Counted from the stretch's first letter, positions 7,776 through 15,302 are shown. The stretch is DNA of 15,302 nucleotides from Bacteroidia bacterium (GCA_905373625.1 CAJPTS010000026.1:1-15302); one strand, 5' to 3'. Translations and numbers: made by a program. Notes: generated by a model not told the origin, from the letters alone.

Positions 7776-8559
7776 GGGCAATGGCGGTACGCCACCACAA
7801 CGATTTTATCATCAGAAGAAAATCTCGGCAGAGATTATTTATGGGTTGCACCCCATCATGGAAGCCCTTGATGCTGGGCAGGAGTTGGAGCGTATCGTCT
7901 TCCGTAAAGGTCTCTCCGCAGATCAGATGCCGCTTATCACGCGGCGCGCCCGCGAACGCAATATTCCCATACAGTATGTACCCGCAGAGTGGTTTATTCG
8001 CCTCGGTAGTCGCAATCATCAGGGGGCAATAGCTTTTGTTGCGGTTGTAGAATATCAGAACATAGAGTGGATTCTGCCCAAGATTTACGAAAGTGGCGAG
8101 GAGCCACTTATAGTGGTTTCGGGGGGTATTACAGATGTTCGTAACCTTGGCGCGATAGTCCGTACCGCCGAATGTGCAGGCGCGCATGCACTAGTAGTTC
8201 CTACCACGGGTAGCGCTCAAATCAATGCCGATGCGGTAAAAACGAGTGCAGGAGCGTTGGCGCATTTTCCCGTAGCACGTACAAAAAGTTTACGCCACAC
8301 CTGCGAGTACTTAAAAGAGTCAGGTTTACGTCTTATTGCTGCCACAGAGTATGGCGAGACCTACTATCAGCGAGCTAATCTGGAAGGACCGTTAGCGCTT
8401 ATACTCGGTGACGAAGGTACGGGTGTCCCCGACGATCTACTGGCACTTTGCGATGAAAAGGTGCGTATTCCGTTGCATGGGCAGATTAGTTCATTGAACG
8501 TTTCTGTGGCTGCGGGCATCTTGTTGTACGCCATTGAAAGTCAGCGCCACAAACAATAG
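7756..8559 (+). CDS. rlmB: 23S rRNA (guanosine-2'-O)-methyltransferase, TrmH/SPOUT family
   Basis: SPOUT-class enzyme; RlmB uses S-adenosylmethionine to methylate the 2'-O of G2251 (E. coli numbering) in the P loop of 23S rRNA. 267 aa from the ATG at 7756; TTG codons at 7747 and 7750 are possible earlier starts but less likely. Residues 1-25 are basic and not conserved; the family core begins at EIIYGLHPIMEAL. Seen: N-terminal substrate-binding domain with NHQGAIA (87-93), then the SPOUT knot motifs NLGAIVRTAE (130-139), LILGDEGTG (215-223) and SLNVSVAAGILLYA (246-259). The start lies inside the ABC-F gene, giving a 20-base overlap and probable translational coupling; pdxB follows 17 bases later. 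A TrmH-family paralogue acting on another rRNA site cannot be ruled out, though the motif 3 wording fits RlmB well. Confidence 0.87.
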   Translation: MRDYQNKGNGGTPPQRFYHQKKISAEIIYGLHPIMEALDAGQELERIVFRKGLSADQMPLITRRARERNIPIQYVPAEWFIRLGSRNHQGAIAFVAVVEYQNIEWILPKIYESGEEPLIVVSGGITDVRNLGAIVRTAECAGAHALVVPTTGSAQINADAVKTSAGALAHFPVARTKSLRHTCEYLKESGLRLIAATEYGETYYQRANLEGPLALILGDEGTGVPDDLLALCDEKVRIPLHGQISSLNVSVAAGILLYAIESQRHKQ

Positions 8560-8576
8560 AATAAACGAACTGACAG

Positions 8577-9638
8577 ATGCAAATTGTAGTAGATAGTGCC
8601 ATTCCCTATATAAATGGGTTACTAGAACCCTTTGCCGAGGTTAAATACATAGCTGGTCAGGCTATAAATGCCGAAGTCTGCAAACATGCTAACGCTCTTC
8701 TGGTGCGTACTCGGACTCGGTGTAATGCTGCGCTGCTGGAAGGAAGCGCCGTTCGGTTTATTGGTACGGCTACAATTGGTACAGACCATATAGATCTTGC
8801 CTATTGTGCAGCGCGTGAAATCAAAGTGGTCAATGCACCTGGTTGCAATGCGTGGGCGGTGGTGCAATGGGTGGTAAGTATCCTAACACAAATCAATCAA
8901 CACTCACGTTTTGCGCTTACGGAGCGTCCTGTCGGCATTGTGGGCTGTGGTGCGATAGGAGAACGTTTGGCGAGTCTCTTGGAAATATTTAATGTTCCTG
9001 TACTTCGTTGCGATCCCTTCTTAGAAGTAAATGCCCCCTTTCGTTATGTAAATTTGCAACGCATCGCACACGAATGCGCAATTATAACCGTACATACTCC
9101 GCTAACACACGATGGATCGCACCCGACGTTTCATTTGTTGGATCGCGACTTTTTTCATGCGGTGCAACAGAAACCTTATATACTTCACGCAGCACGCGGA
9201 GGCGTGGTAGATGACTACGAACTATATGAAGCGACCACATATCGGCACGTGGCTGGATATTATCTTGACGTATACGAGGACGAGCCCGACGTCGCACCTG
9301 CACTATTAGAGTCGGCGAAGTTGGCAACACCGCACATTGCTGGGTATAGCATAGAAGGTAAATTGGCGGCGAGTAAAGTGATAGTAAAAGCATTGAGCGA
9401 CTTCTTCGGTTGGCAGGTAGCCGAACCAACTCTGGAGACAAAAGAAAAAAAGTCGTTTATCGTGGGGCATTCATTAGGCGATTTAGCACGTACATACGAC
9501 GTGGTACGCGACTCGCGCGCATTAAAAAGTGCACCTCAGCAACTGGAACAAATGCGATCGCGCTACGCCTACCGACACGACTACCGTAACTATTCGTTTG
9601 GCAACCAACAACTTGAGCGTTTAATCTACAGCGAATAG
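8577..9638 (+). CDS. pdxB: Erythronate-4-phosphate dehydrogenase
   Basis: NAD-dependent 2-hydroxyacid dehydrogenase that oxidises 4-phosphoerythronate in the DXP-dependent pyridoxal 5'-phosphate pathway. 353 aa against 378 in E. coli. Seen: the PdxB-type N-terminus MQIVVDSAIPY, FIGTATIGTDHID (61-73) and APGCNAWAVVQWV (87-99), Rossmann glycines GIVGCGAIG (120-128) with D146 placed to bind NAD ribose, and the catalytic set R207 (ARGGVVD), E236 (DVYEDEP) and H253 (TPHIAGYSIEGK). HIAGYSIEGK and the C-terminal dimerisation-type region (about 285-353, with DVVRDSRALK) separate it from other hydroxyacid dehydrogenases. It follows rlmB by 17 bases and probably shares its transcript; the product is not obviously related to ribosomes. 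Two small hairpins follow the stop. Confidence 0.93.
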   Translation: MQIVVDSAIPYINGLLEPFAEVKYIAGQAINAEVCKHANALLVRTRTRCNAALLEGSAVRFIGTATIGTDHIDLAYCAAREIKVVNAPGCNAWAVVQWVVSILTQINQHSRFALTERPVGIVGCGAIGERLASLLEIFNVPVLRCDPFLEVNAPFRYVNLQRIAHECAIITVHTPLTHDGSHPTFHLLDRDFFHAVQQKPYILHAARGGVVDDYELYEATTYRHVAGYYLDVYEDEPDVAPALLESAKLATPHIAGYSIEGKLAASKVIVKALSDFFGWQVAEPTLETKEKKSFIVGHSLGDLARTYDVVRDSRALKSAPQQLEQMRSRYAYRHDYRNYSFGNQQLERLIYSE

Positions 9639-9678
9639 CAAGACGCTGACGTCTTGAACCAAAAGCAGTAAGGCTGCT
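9639..9678 (+). terminator. Tandem hairpins after pdxB, possible terminator
   Basis: CAAGACG-CTGA-CGTCTTG (9639-9656) begins at the base after the pdxB stop: a perfect 7-bp stem with a 4-base loop. A second hairpin, AGCAG-TAAGG-CTGCT (9664-9678), follows after 7 bases. Neither is followed by a T-run, so this is not a textbook intrinsic terminator. Their place at the end of the unit, before the recQ promoter, suggests transcript 3'-end formation or protection. Confidence 0.45.
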
Positions 9679-9782
9679 ACCCATCCCCACTAAACGTACC
9701 TTTTTGGACGAGATTCTCCTCGCTGCACCCATTATTTTTCCAACTCTTTTATACAAGCATTCCCTTTTTACGGGGAAAAACT

Positions 9783-9790
9783 TATCTTTG
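9783..9790 (+). promoter_or_regulatory. -7 promoter box of recQ
   Basis: TATCTTTG, a perfect match to the Bacteroidota -7 consensus, lies 38 bases before the recQ ATG. The -33 region has no clear TTTG. Just upstream, GGGGAAAAA can pair with either TTCCC at 9760-9764 or TTTTTCC at 9735-9741, so this A/T-tract DNA may also be an operator. Confidence 0.55.
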
Positions 9791-9828
9791 GGTTGGTAAA
9801 TAATTAGATAACAGAATAGCAAAGAGGT

Positions 9829-12024
9829 ATGCAATATCGAGAGGACGTACCGCTCGTCTCACAGCTAAATAAATGGTTTGGATTCGACAAGTTTAAGGGT
9901 CATCAAGAAGCCATAATTCGGAATTTACTTCAAGGTCGCGATACTTTTGTACTAATGCCCACGGGAGGGGGTAAATCGCTCTGTTATCAACTCCCCGCCC
10001 TGATACTGCCTGGTACAGCCATCGTAGTGTCCCCGCTCATCGCCCTAATGAAGAATCAAGTAGACCGCTTGCGTGCCTCCTGTGGCAATGATAATATCAC
10101 CCATTTCCTCAACTCCTCGCTACACAAGAAACAGATAACGCAGGTCAAGGACGACGTGATTAGTGGCGTCACAAAATTACTCTATGTAGCCCCCGAGACT
10201 CTTACCAAGGAGGATAATATACAGTTCCTCAAACAAGCCACAATTTCGTTTTACGCCATAGATGAGGCGCATTGTATCTCGGAATGGGGACACGACTTCC
10301 GCCCCGAGTACAGGCGAATACGACAGTTCATAGAACAGATAGGACAAGCGCCTCTCATAGCTCTTACTGCCACGGCAACGCCTAAAGTGCAAGACGACAT
10401 CCAAAAGAATTTGGGGATGACCGAAGCGGTGACCTTCCGCTCGTCATTCAACCGTCCGAACCTCTTTTATGCCGTGCGCCCTAAGTTTGATGCGACTAAG
10501 GAAATCACCAAATACATCAAGGATAATCCGGGCAAGTCTGGCATTATTTATTGTATTAGCCGGAAACGCGTGGAACAGTTGGCTAGCATTCTGCAACTGA
10601 ATGGCATTCGTGCCCTACCCTATCATGCGGGTCTGGACACTAAGACACGTACCTATAATCAGGATGCCTTTTTACAAGAGGAGTGCGACGTGATAGTGGC
10701 CACCATTGCCTTCGGTATGGGTATAGATAAACCTGACGTGCGATATGTGATACACTATGATATGCCGAAAAGTATGGAAGGCTATTATCAGGAAACGGGG
10801 CGTGCAGGACGTGACGGTCTGGAGGGGCATTGCATAGCATTCTACTCTGAGAAAGACGTGCAGCGCTTAAGTCATTTCTTTTTAAGCAAGACCTTACCCG
10901 AGCAGGAGATTGGGAAACAACTTTTGTTAGATACCATCTATTATGCACAGGGCGGCGACTGTAGGCGCAAGATGCTACTTCAGTATTTTGGGGAGCAGTA
11001 TAACGAGATAAATTGCGGACACTGCGATAACTGCTGTAATGAGCAGCAACATTTTGATGGAATGGAAGACCTACTCAAGTTGTTGCAACTCCTCCGCGAG
11101 ATAGGTGAGGGCTTTCGGGCAAGCTATTTGATAAACGTGCTACGCGGCATTAAAACGCAGGATAGTGAAATCTACGAACACGGAAGTCTCGCACTCTTCG
11201 GTGCATGTAAAGAGAAAACAGAGTTCTTTCTAACCAGTATCGTACGTCAGGCTATTTTGCATGGATTTATAAAAAAGGATATCCAACAATATGGTCTGCT
11301 CTTTATCACGGAGAAGGGGCACAAGTTCCTAGAAAGTCCCCACTCCATCCAGTTTGTGTGCGACCACGAGTACAACCAAGAAGATCAGGACGAGGACGCT
11401 ATTATGCCCGCCGAGAGCTCTGGTACAGACACGGTGCTCTTTCAGATGCTTAAAAATCTGACACACGACGAGGCTAAGAAACACAAAGTGCAGCCTTTTG
11501 TCATATTCCAAGATGTATCGCTGGAGGAAATGACCATCCACTACCCTATCACGATGGAGGAACTTCAGAATATCACGGGCGTGAGTGCGAGCAAGGCACG
11601 TCGGTACGGCGAGCCGTTTATCGAGCTTATAAAACAGTACGTAGAAGAAAATGAAATAGAGCGCCCTTCAGATTTTGTAATGAAGGTAGCGCCCTCGAGG
11701 TCGCAGCAAAAAATTACGCTCATCCACTCCATTGACCGGAAAATGGATCTGGACACGCTCGCCGAGATGCAGCATCTTGATAAGAATGAACTACTCACCG
11801 AGATAGAAAACTTGGTCATAAATTCGGGTCTAAAGTTGAATATCGGTTATTATGTAGACGAGGTGGTTGATCCCGACGTGCAGCGTGACATATACGACTA
11901 TTTCCAAGAAGAAGCGACCTCATTAAACTTACAGGAAGCTTGTGAGGCGCTAAGAGATCTCCACCTCGACGAGGATGAGATCCGTTTGGTGCGCATCAAG
12001 TACTGTTCTGAGATGGCCAACTAA
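9829..12024 (+). CDS. recQ: ATP-dependent DNA helicase RecQ (long form)
   Basis: 3'-5' superfamily 2 helicase that unwinds DNA in recombination and replication-fork repair. 731 aa, versus about 610 in E. coli. Seen: Walker A MPTGGGKS (43-50), DEAH box (145-148) followed by CISEWGHDFR, TATAT (180-184), HAGLD (266-270), motif VI QETGRAGRDG (321-330), and a zinc site with C378, C396, C399 and C402. A winged-helix RQC domain (about 410-515) and an HRDC-like domain (about 535-610, with ITGVSASKARRYG) follow. The last 120 residues form an extra acidic helical region, probably helix-turn-helix type, as in many Bacteroidota RecQ proteins. The start ATG is preceded by GAGGT two bases away. It has its own promoter box and stands alone between the pdxB unit and mlaEF. 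Confidence 0.96.
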   Translation: MQYREDVPLVSQLNKWFGFDKFKGHQEAIIRNLLQGRDTFVLMPTGGGKSLCYQLPALILPGTAIVVSPLIALMKNQVDRLRASCGNDNITHFLNSSLHKKQITQVKDDVISGVTKLLYVAPETLTKEDNIQFLKQATISFYAIDEAHCISEWGHDFRPEYRRIRQFIEQIGQAPLIALTATATPKVQDDIQKNLGMTEAVTFRSSFNRPNLFYAVRPKFDATKEITKYIKDNPGKSGIIYCISRKRVEQLASILQLNGIRALPYHAGLDTKTRTYNQDAFLQEECDVIVATIAFGMGIDKPDVRYVIHYDMPKSMEGYYQETGRAGRDGLEGHCIAFYSEKDVQRLSHFFLSKTLPEQEIGKQLLLDTIYYAQGGDCRRKMLLQYFGEQYNEINCGHCDNCCNEQQHFDGMEDLLKLLQLLREIGEGFRASYLINVLRGIKTQDSEIYEHGSLALFGACKEKTEFFLTSIVRQAILHGFIKKDIQQYGLLFITEKGHKFLESPHSIQFVCDHEYNQEDQDEDAIMPAESSGTDTVLFQMLKNLTHDEAKKHKVQPFVIFQDVSLEEMTIHYPITMEELQNITGVSASKARRYGEPFIELIKQYVEENEIERPSDFVMKVAPSRSQQKITLIHSIDRKMDLDTLAEMQHLDKNELLTEIENLVINSGLKLNIGYYVDEVVDPDVQRDIYDYFQEEATSLNLQEACEALRDLHLDEDEIRLVRIKYCSEMAN

Positions 12025-12030
12025 ACGCCA

Positions 12031-12089
12031 GTCGTCCTACCAAAATGCATTTACAGAGGTATTGTCTCATTGCAAATGTGAAGGACGGC
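12031..12089 (+). other. Stem-loop and palindrome between recQ and mlaE
   Basis: GTCGTCCT (12031-12038) can pair with AGGACGGC (12082-12089) over 8 bp with one U-G pair, enclosing 43 bases. Inside the loop is the perfect 10-bp palindrome AAATGCATTT (12043-12052). It could be the 3' structure of the recQ message or part of the mlaE leader. No U-run follows, and no perfect TAnnTTTG box precedes mlaE; TATTCTTG and TACTTTTA nearby each miss by one base. Confidence 0.35.
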
Positions 12090-12127
12090 TCGCTGTGCAT
12101 TTCAGTATTCTTGCGTACTTTTAGGAT

Positions 12128-12880
12128 ATGAAATGGTTATTACGCCCACTAGATACCGTCGGGCGTTACGTCTTGTTCTTGCGCGCAGTATTTCATTATC
12201 CAGGTCGGTGGCGCGTCTTCCGTCAGCGCTTGTTGCGCGATATCTGGGAGCTCGTCATGAGCTCCGTTACACTCGTGTTACTCAGCTCTTTTTTTGTTGG
12301 AGCGGTGATTGCACTAGAAGGCGCTATTAACCTAAATCACCCCATGTTGCCCAAATATTTGGTCGGGCTCGGTACGCGAGATGTTCTATTGCTAGAATTT
12401 AGCTCTACACTTACGGCGCTCCTCTTAGCAGGCAAGGTGGGCGGGAGTATCGCGTCTGAAATCGGCTCTATGCGCATCACAGAGCAAATAGATGCGCTCA
12501 ATGTAATGGGAATAAACTCGGCGGCTTATTTAGTACTTCCTAAACTTGTAGCAGCTCTTATTTTTTTCCCGTTACTCACCCTGATGAGTATGATTGTGGG
12601 GCTGCTCGGTGGTGCGATTACAGGCGAAGTCACAGGGATGGTTTCGCTGATTGATTATACCGAGGGCTTACGTATCTTTTTCAAACCGTACTACATCAAC
12701 TATGGTTTGTTTAAGATGGTTGTCTTTGCCTTCATTATAGTAACCATTCCAGCTTTTTGGGGCTTCTATGTAGAAGGCGGGGCTTTTGAAGTGGGACGTG
12801 CCAGCACCAAAGGTGTGGTAGTGACCTGTATACAAATCATTGTACTCAATCTGATCCTTACGCAAGTACTACTGTTATGA
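12128..12880 (+). CDS. mlaE: MlaE-family ABC transporter permease (phospholipid transport)
   Basis: Inner-membrane permease of the Mla/MCE-type transporter that moves phospholipids between the inner and outer membranes. 250 aa, normal for the family. Seen: an amphipathic N-terminal stretch, then hydrophobic segments at about 43-64, 88-104, 137-163, 195-213 and 229-250, with the diagnostic MlaE cytoplasmic motif GSIASEIGSMRITEQIDAL (106-124) followed by AAYLVLPKLVA. The stop overlaps the mlaF start in ATGA, so the pair is probably translated together. No MCE-domain mlaD, mlaB or mlaC is nearby in this window; in Bacteroidota the MCE protein may be encoded elsewhere. The direction of lipid flow cannot be told from sequence. 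Confidence 0.9.
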   Translation: MKWLLRPLDTVGRYVLFLRAVFHYPGRWRVFRQRLLRDIWELVMSSVTLVLLSSFFVGAVIALEGAINLNHPMLPKYLVGLGTRDVLLLEFSSTLTALLLAGKVGGSIASEIGSMRITEQIDALNVMGINSAAYLVLPKLVAALIFFPLLTLMSMIVGLLGGAITGEVTGMVSLIDYTEGLRIFFKPYYINYGLFKMVVFAFIIVTIPAFWGFYVEGGAFEVGRASTKGVVVTCIQIIVLNLILTQVLLL

Positions 12881-13629
12881 TTGAGGCACGCGATTTGGAA
12901 AAAGGGTTTGGCGAAAAAGCCGTGCTGCGACGCGTCAGTGTGGTGTTTGAGCCTGGTAAAGCGAATCTAGTGATCGGGAAAAGTGGATCGGGTAAGACGG
13001 TTCTTCTGAAGATTCTGGCAGGTTTGATTCAGCCCGACTTGGGCGATATCTTTTTCGACGGTAAGAGCGTCTCTTCCATGACTAAGCGCGAGCGCCAGAA
13101 TATTCAGCAAAAAACGGGCATGCTTTTTCAAGAAGGCGCTTTGTTTGACTCGTTGAGTGTGGGACAAAATGTAATGTTCCCATTGATGCTGCACACCAAG
13201 ATGTCTGAACGTCAGGCTATGAAACGCGCCCTCGAGTGTTTGGAGCGTGTAAACCTCAATGGCGTTTATAACCAATACCCTGGCGACCTCAGCGGGGGGA
13301 TGCGAAAGCGCGTTGCCATTGCTAGAGCCATTGCAAATGAGCCTAAATTCCTGTTTTGTGACGAGCCTAATTCGGGGCTCGATCCACAAACAGGCTTACT
13401 TATAGACAATCTGATACACTCCATTACACACGATCTAAACATCACGACCATCGTTAATACGCACGATATGAATTCCGTGCTCGGGATCGGAGATCACGTG
13501 GTATATTTGAGCGAAGGTTATCTGATTTGGGAGGGGCGAGGCTCAGATATCCTCACCACGCATGACGAAGCACTAAACCGCTTTGTCTTTGCAACACCTC
13601 TGGCGCAGAAGCTCCTAGAGAAGAATTGA
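12877..13629 (+). CDS. mlaF: MlaF-family ABC transporter ATPase
   Basis: Cytoplasmic ATPase that powers the MlaE permease. 250 aa, one ABC domain. Seen: Walker A GKSGSGKT (34-41), Q-loop Q85 in MLFQEGALFDSL (the EGALF/DSL wording is typical of MlaF), signature LSGGMRKR (138-145), Walker B FLFCDEPNSGLDP (158-170) and H-loop H196. Asparagine replaces the usual threonine or serine in DEPxSGLDP; as far as I recall this is common in Bacteroidota MlaF and does not touch the catalytic glutamate. The start lies in the ATGA overlap with mlaE. The gene ends 71 bases from the end of der, which is read from the opposite strand. Confidence 0.93.
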   Translation: MIEARDLEKGFGEKAVLRRVSVVFEPGKANLVIGKSGSGKTVLLKILAGLIQPDLGDIFFDGKSVSSMTKRERQNIQQKTGMLFQEGALFDSLSVGQNVMFPLMLHTKMSERQAMKRALECLERVNLNGVYNQYPGDLSGGMRKRVAIARAIANEPKFLFCDEPNSGLDPQTGLLIDNLIHSITHDLNITTIVNTHDMNSVLGIGDHVVYLSEGYLIWEGRGSDILTTHDEALNRFVFATPLAQKLLEKN

Positions 13630-13667
13630 CAGAGTATTCTGTTTGTGGAACAGCGCCAATTCAGAAT
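13623..13667. terminator. Nested inverted repeats between convergent mlaF and der
   Basis: GAATTG (13623-13628, overlapping the mlaF stop) pairs with CAATTC (13657-13662), enclosing CTGTT/AACAG (13639-13643, 13649-13653). ATTCTG (13636-13641) and CAGAAT (13662-13667) offer a competing stem. Being symmetric, the structure could form in transcripts of both strands and end both genes, but there is no T-run on either side. Confidence 0.4.
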
Positions 13668-13700
13668 TTATCCCAATGTACGAATCCGCTAACAGGCAGT

Positions 13701-15005
13701 TTATTTCTGCCGAATGAAGACCTGTATAGGTACGCCGCGGAAGTCAAAGAATTCGCGCAACTTGTTCTCTAAGAAACGCTTATAAGGCGCGCGTACATAT
13801 TGCGGCAAATTGGCAAAAAAAGCAAAAGAGGGCCACGGAGTAGGGAGCTGCGTAACATACTTAATCCGCACATACTTCCCTTTATATGCAGGCGGCGGCG
13901 TCTTTTCTATAACCCCCAGCATCTGTTCGTTCAGTGCACTGGTAGCAATCCGTTTACTGCGGTTCTTGTATACCTGCATAGCTCCTTCTAATGTCTTCAA
14001 AATACGCTGCTTAGTAATGGCAGACGTAAAGAAAATTGGTACATCATTAAACGGGGCAATAATACGCCGAATCTCCTTTTCAAACTCCTCCGCCGTGTGG
14101 GTATCTTTTTCTACCAAGTCCCACTTGTTTACAACTATCACTACCCCTTTTTTATTCTTAATGATGGTATCTAAAATAGTCTGATCTTGCCCCTCAAAGC
14201 CTCGCATAGCGTCAATAACCAACAGACAAACGTCCGACTCTTCTATGGCACGGATGGCGCGGATCACCGAGTAGTACTCGAGGTCTTCGTCCACCTTTCC
14301 TCGCTTACGCAAGCCCGCCGTATCCACCAGCATAAAATCTAAACCGAATTGATTGAAGCGCGTATCGATCGAATCGCGCGTAGTGCCCGCAATGGGGGTT
14401 ACGATATTCCGCTCCTCGCCCAAAAGCGCATTGATAATAGAAGACTTTCCGACATTAGGACGTCCCACGATCGTGAATTTCGGGAGCTGATCAGCGTCCT
14501 CGGCTTCGCGTTCTGGTAGTAGTGCCACCATCGCGTCGAGAATCTCTCCCGTCCCACTTCCATTTATAGCCGAGATCTGGTACGGATCTCCCAAGCCTAA
14601 TTTATAGAACTCATAGGCATCTGAGACGCGCAAATGGTTATCCACCTTATTTACAACCAATATGGTAGGCTTCTTTGACTGGCGCAACAATTGTGCTACC
14701 GCCACATCGAGATCAGTAATACCTGTAACCACGTCCACGACAAAGAAAAGAAGATCAGCTTCCTGAATAGCAATCTCGGCTTGCCTGCGTATTTGTGCCT
14801 CGAAGATGTCATCAGAGCCTTGCACATATCCCCCCGTATCTATCACCGAGAATTCGCGTCCATTCCACTCAGACTTTCCGTAGATGCGGTCACGCGTTAC
14901 ACCTGCTTGCTCGTCAACGATAGCGGCACGTGCCCCTACTAAACGATTGAATAGCGTAGACTTCCCGACATTCGGACGACCTACAATTGCCACTATCCCA
15001 GACAT
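13701..15005 (-). CDS. der: Ribosome biogenesis GTPase Der (EngA)
   Basis: GTPase with two tandem G domains needed for maturation of the 50S ribosomal subunit. 434 aa from the ATG at 15005, chosen because Der proteins start at about this MSGIVAIVGRPNVGKS position; an in-frame ATG at 15056 would add 17 basic residues unlike the family. Domain 1: GRPNVGKS (9-16), DTGG (56-59), NKVD (119-122). Domain 2: GRPNVGKS (181-188), DTAG (228-231), NKWD (293-296). A KH-like domain fills about 353-434, with the usual YKRFLENKLREFF region. It lies 72 bases downstream of era on the same strand, the common Bacteroidota order era-der, and converges with mlaF. Confidence 0.97.
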   Translation of the reverse strand: MSGIVAIVGRPNVGKSTLFNRLVGARAAIVDEQAGVTRDRIYGKSEWNGREFSVIDTGGYVQGSDDIFEAQIRRQAEIAIQEADLLFFVVDVVTGITDLDVAVAQLLRQSKKPTILVVNKVDNHLRVSDAYEFYKLGLGDPYQISAINGSGTGEILDAMVALLPEREAEDADQLPKFTIVGRPNVGKSSIINALLGEERNIVTPIAGTTRDSIDTRFNQFGLDFMLVDTAGLRKRGKVDEDLEYYSVIRAIRAIEESDVCLLVIDAMRGFEGQDQTILDTIIKNKKGVVIVVNKWDLVEKDTHTAEEFEKEIRRIIAPFNDVPIFFTSAITKQRILKTLEGAMQVYKNRSKRIATSALNEQMLGVIEKTPPPAYKGKYVRIKYVTQLPTPWPSFAFFANLPQYVRAPYKRFLENKLREFFDFRGVPIQVFIRQK

Positions 15006-15044
15006 AATATTCCAATTTCTTTTGTTATGCACTCCCGTCCGCTT

Positions 15045-15057
15045 CTTGCTGCGCAAG
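15045..15057. other. Small dyad between era and der
   Basis: CTTGC-TGC-GCAAG is a perfect 5-bp inverted repeat with a 3-base spacer in the 72-base era-der gap. It is too short and lacks a T-run to be called a terminator; it may be chance. Confidence 0.2.
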
Positions 15058-15077
15058 ATAAAGGAGGTATCGCACTA

Positions 15078-15302
15078 TTATTCTATATAGCCAAAATCGC
15101 GCAATTTCTCGGCATCGTTGCGCCAATTATCGCTTACCTGCACATGTAGCTGCAAATAGACGTGCTTCTGTAAAAAGGTCTCTATCTCTTTACGTGCAGC
15201 GCTCCCGATCCGTTTCAACATAGAACCTTGACGCCCTATTAAGATACCTTTCTGCGAATCTCTCGCCACGAAAATTACTGCCTCTATACGATCCATCGCC
15301 TC
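15078..15302 (-). CDS. era: GTPase Era, C-terminal KH domain (N-terminus cut by window edge)
   Basis: Era binds the 3' end of 16S rRNA and acts in 30S subunit assembly. The frame is open at the right edge and ends at the stop at 15078-15080, leaving 74 visible codons of a protein usually near 295 aa. The visible part is the type II KH domain: DRIEAVIFVARDSQKGILIG, with the GxxG loop GRQG, followed by MLKRIGSAARKEIE and ending in VSDNWRNDAEKLRDFGY, the normal Era C-terminus. The in-frame ATG at 15296 is internal, since the frame continues upstream as coding. The GTPase domain is outside the window. der follows on the same strand. Confidence 0.93.
   Translation of the reverse strand, partial: EAMDRIEAVIFVARDSQKGILIGRQGSMLKRIGSAARKEIETFLQKHVYLQLHVQVSDNWRNDAEKLRDFGYIE

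Noticed and set aside
7639..8187. Open frame of 182 codons on the minus strand
   Set aside because: It lies opposite the end of the ABC-F gene and the first half of rlmB, shows no recognisable motif, and is explained by codon bias of the coding strand.
9457..9834. Minus-strand frame of 125 codons covering the pdxB-recQ gap
   Set aside because: It overlaps the pdxB 3' end, the hairpins and the recQ promoter, and its product has no recognisable domain.
12967..13389. Open frame of 140 codons on the minus strand
   Set aside because: It is antisense to the best-conserved part of mlaF (Walker A to Walker B) and has no family features.
15006..15056. Longer start for der (17 additional residues)
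   Set aside because: The added residues are basic and unlike Der, while the ATG at 15005 gives the standard N-terminus.
1..15302. CRISPR array, insertion sequence, prophage or defence island
   Set aside because: No regular spaced repeats, transposase or integrase motifs or defence genes are visible, and all long frames are housekeeping genes.

Overview
The window is ordinary chromosomal DNA from a member of the Bacteroidota, most likely the Bacteroidales and possibly near Porphyromonas. This is inferred from three things. SecA is very long (1110 aa) with the inserts and SEC-C tail usual in that phylum. RecQ is long (731 aa), and the MlaF ATPase carries the DEPNSGLDP Walker B variant. Two genes are preceded by perfect TATCTTTG boxes that fit the Bacteroidota -7 consensus TAnnTTTG. 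Base composition is close to balanced, and no tRNA, rRNA, insertion sequence, integrase or CRISPR array was seen.

Layout. (1) Positions 1-5147, minus strand: secA followed downstream by argS, whose last codons run off the left edge. (2) Positions 5148-5813: a 666-bp divergent intergenic region without a convincing gene. It is unusually rich in inverted repeats and holds one possible 17-codon ORF. (3) Positions 5814-9638, plus strand: a tight unit of an ABC-F translation-factor ATPase, the 23S rRNA 2'-O-methyltransferase rlmB (overlapping the ABC-F gene by 20 bases) and pdxB for pyridoxal phosphate synthesis, ending in two small hairpins. (4) Positions 9829-12024: recQ with its own promoter. 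(5) Positions 12128-13629: mlaE-mlaF, permease and ATPase of a phospholipid/MCE-type ABC transporter, joined by an ATGA overlap. (6) Positions 13701-15302, minus strand: der, preceded by the 3' end of era (cut by the right edge). Both are ribosome-assembly GTPases, and they converge on mlaF.

The genes are mostly housekeeping: protein export (secA), tRNA charging (argS), ribosome function and maturation (ABC-F, rlmB, der, era), cofactor synthesis (pdxB), DNA repair (recQ) and outer-membrane lipid homeostasis (mlaEF). I found no convincing undescribed multi-gene system. The most interesting DNA is the secA/ABC-F intergenic region, with its operator-like dyads, a 9-bp hairpin just after a short ORF, and short tandem 7-mers. 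Statements about function rest on protein motifs read by eye; no database search was run.
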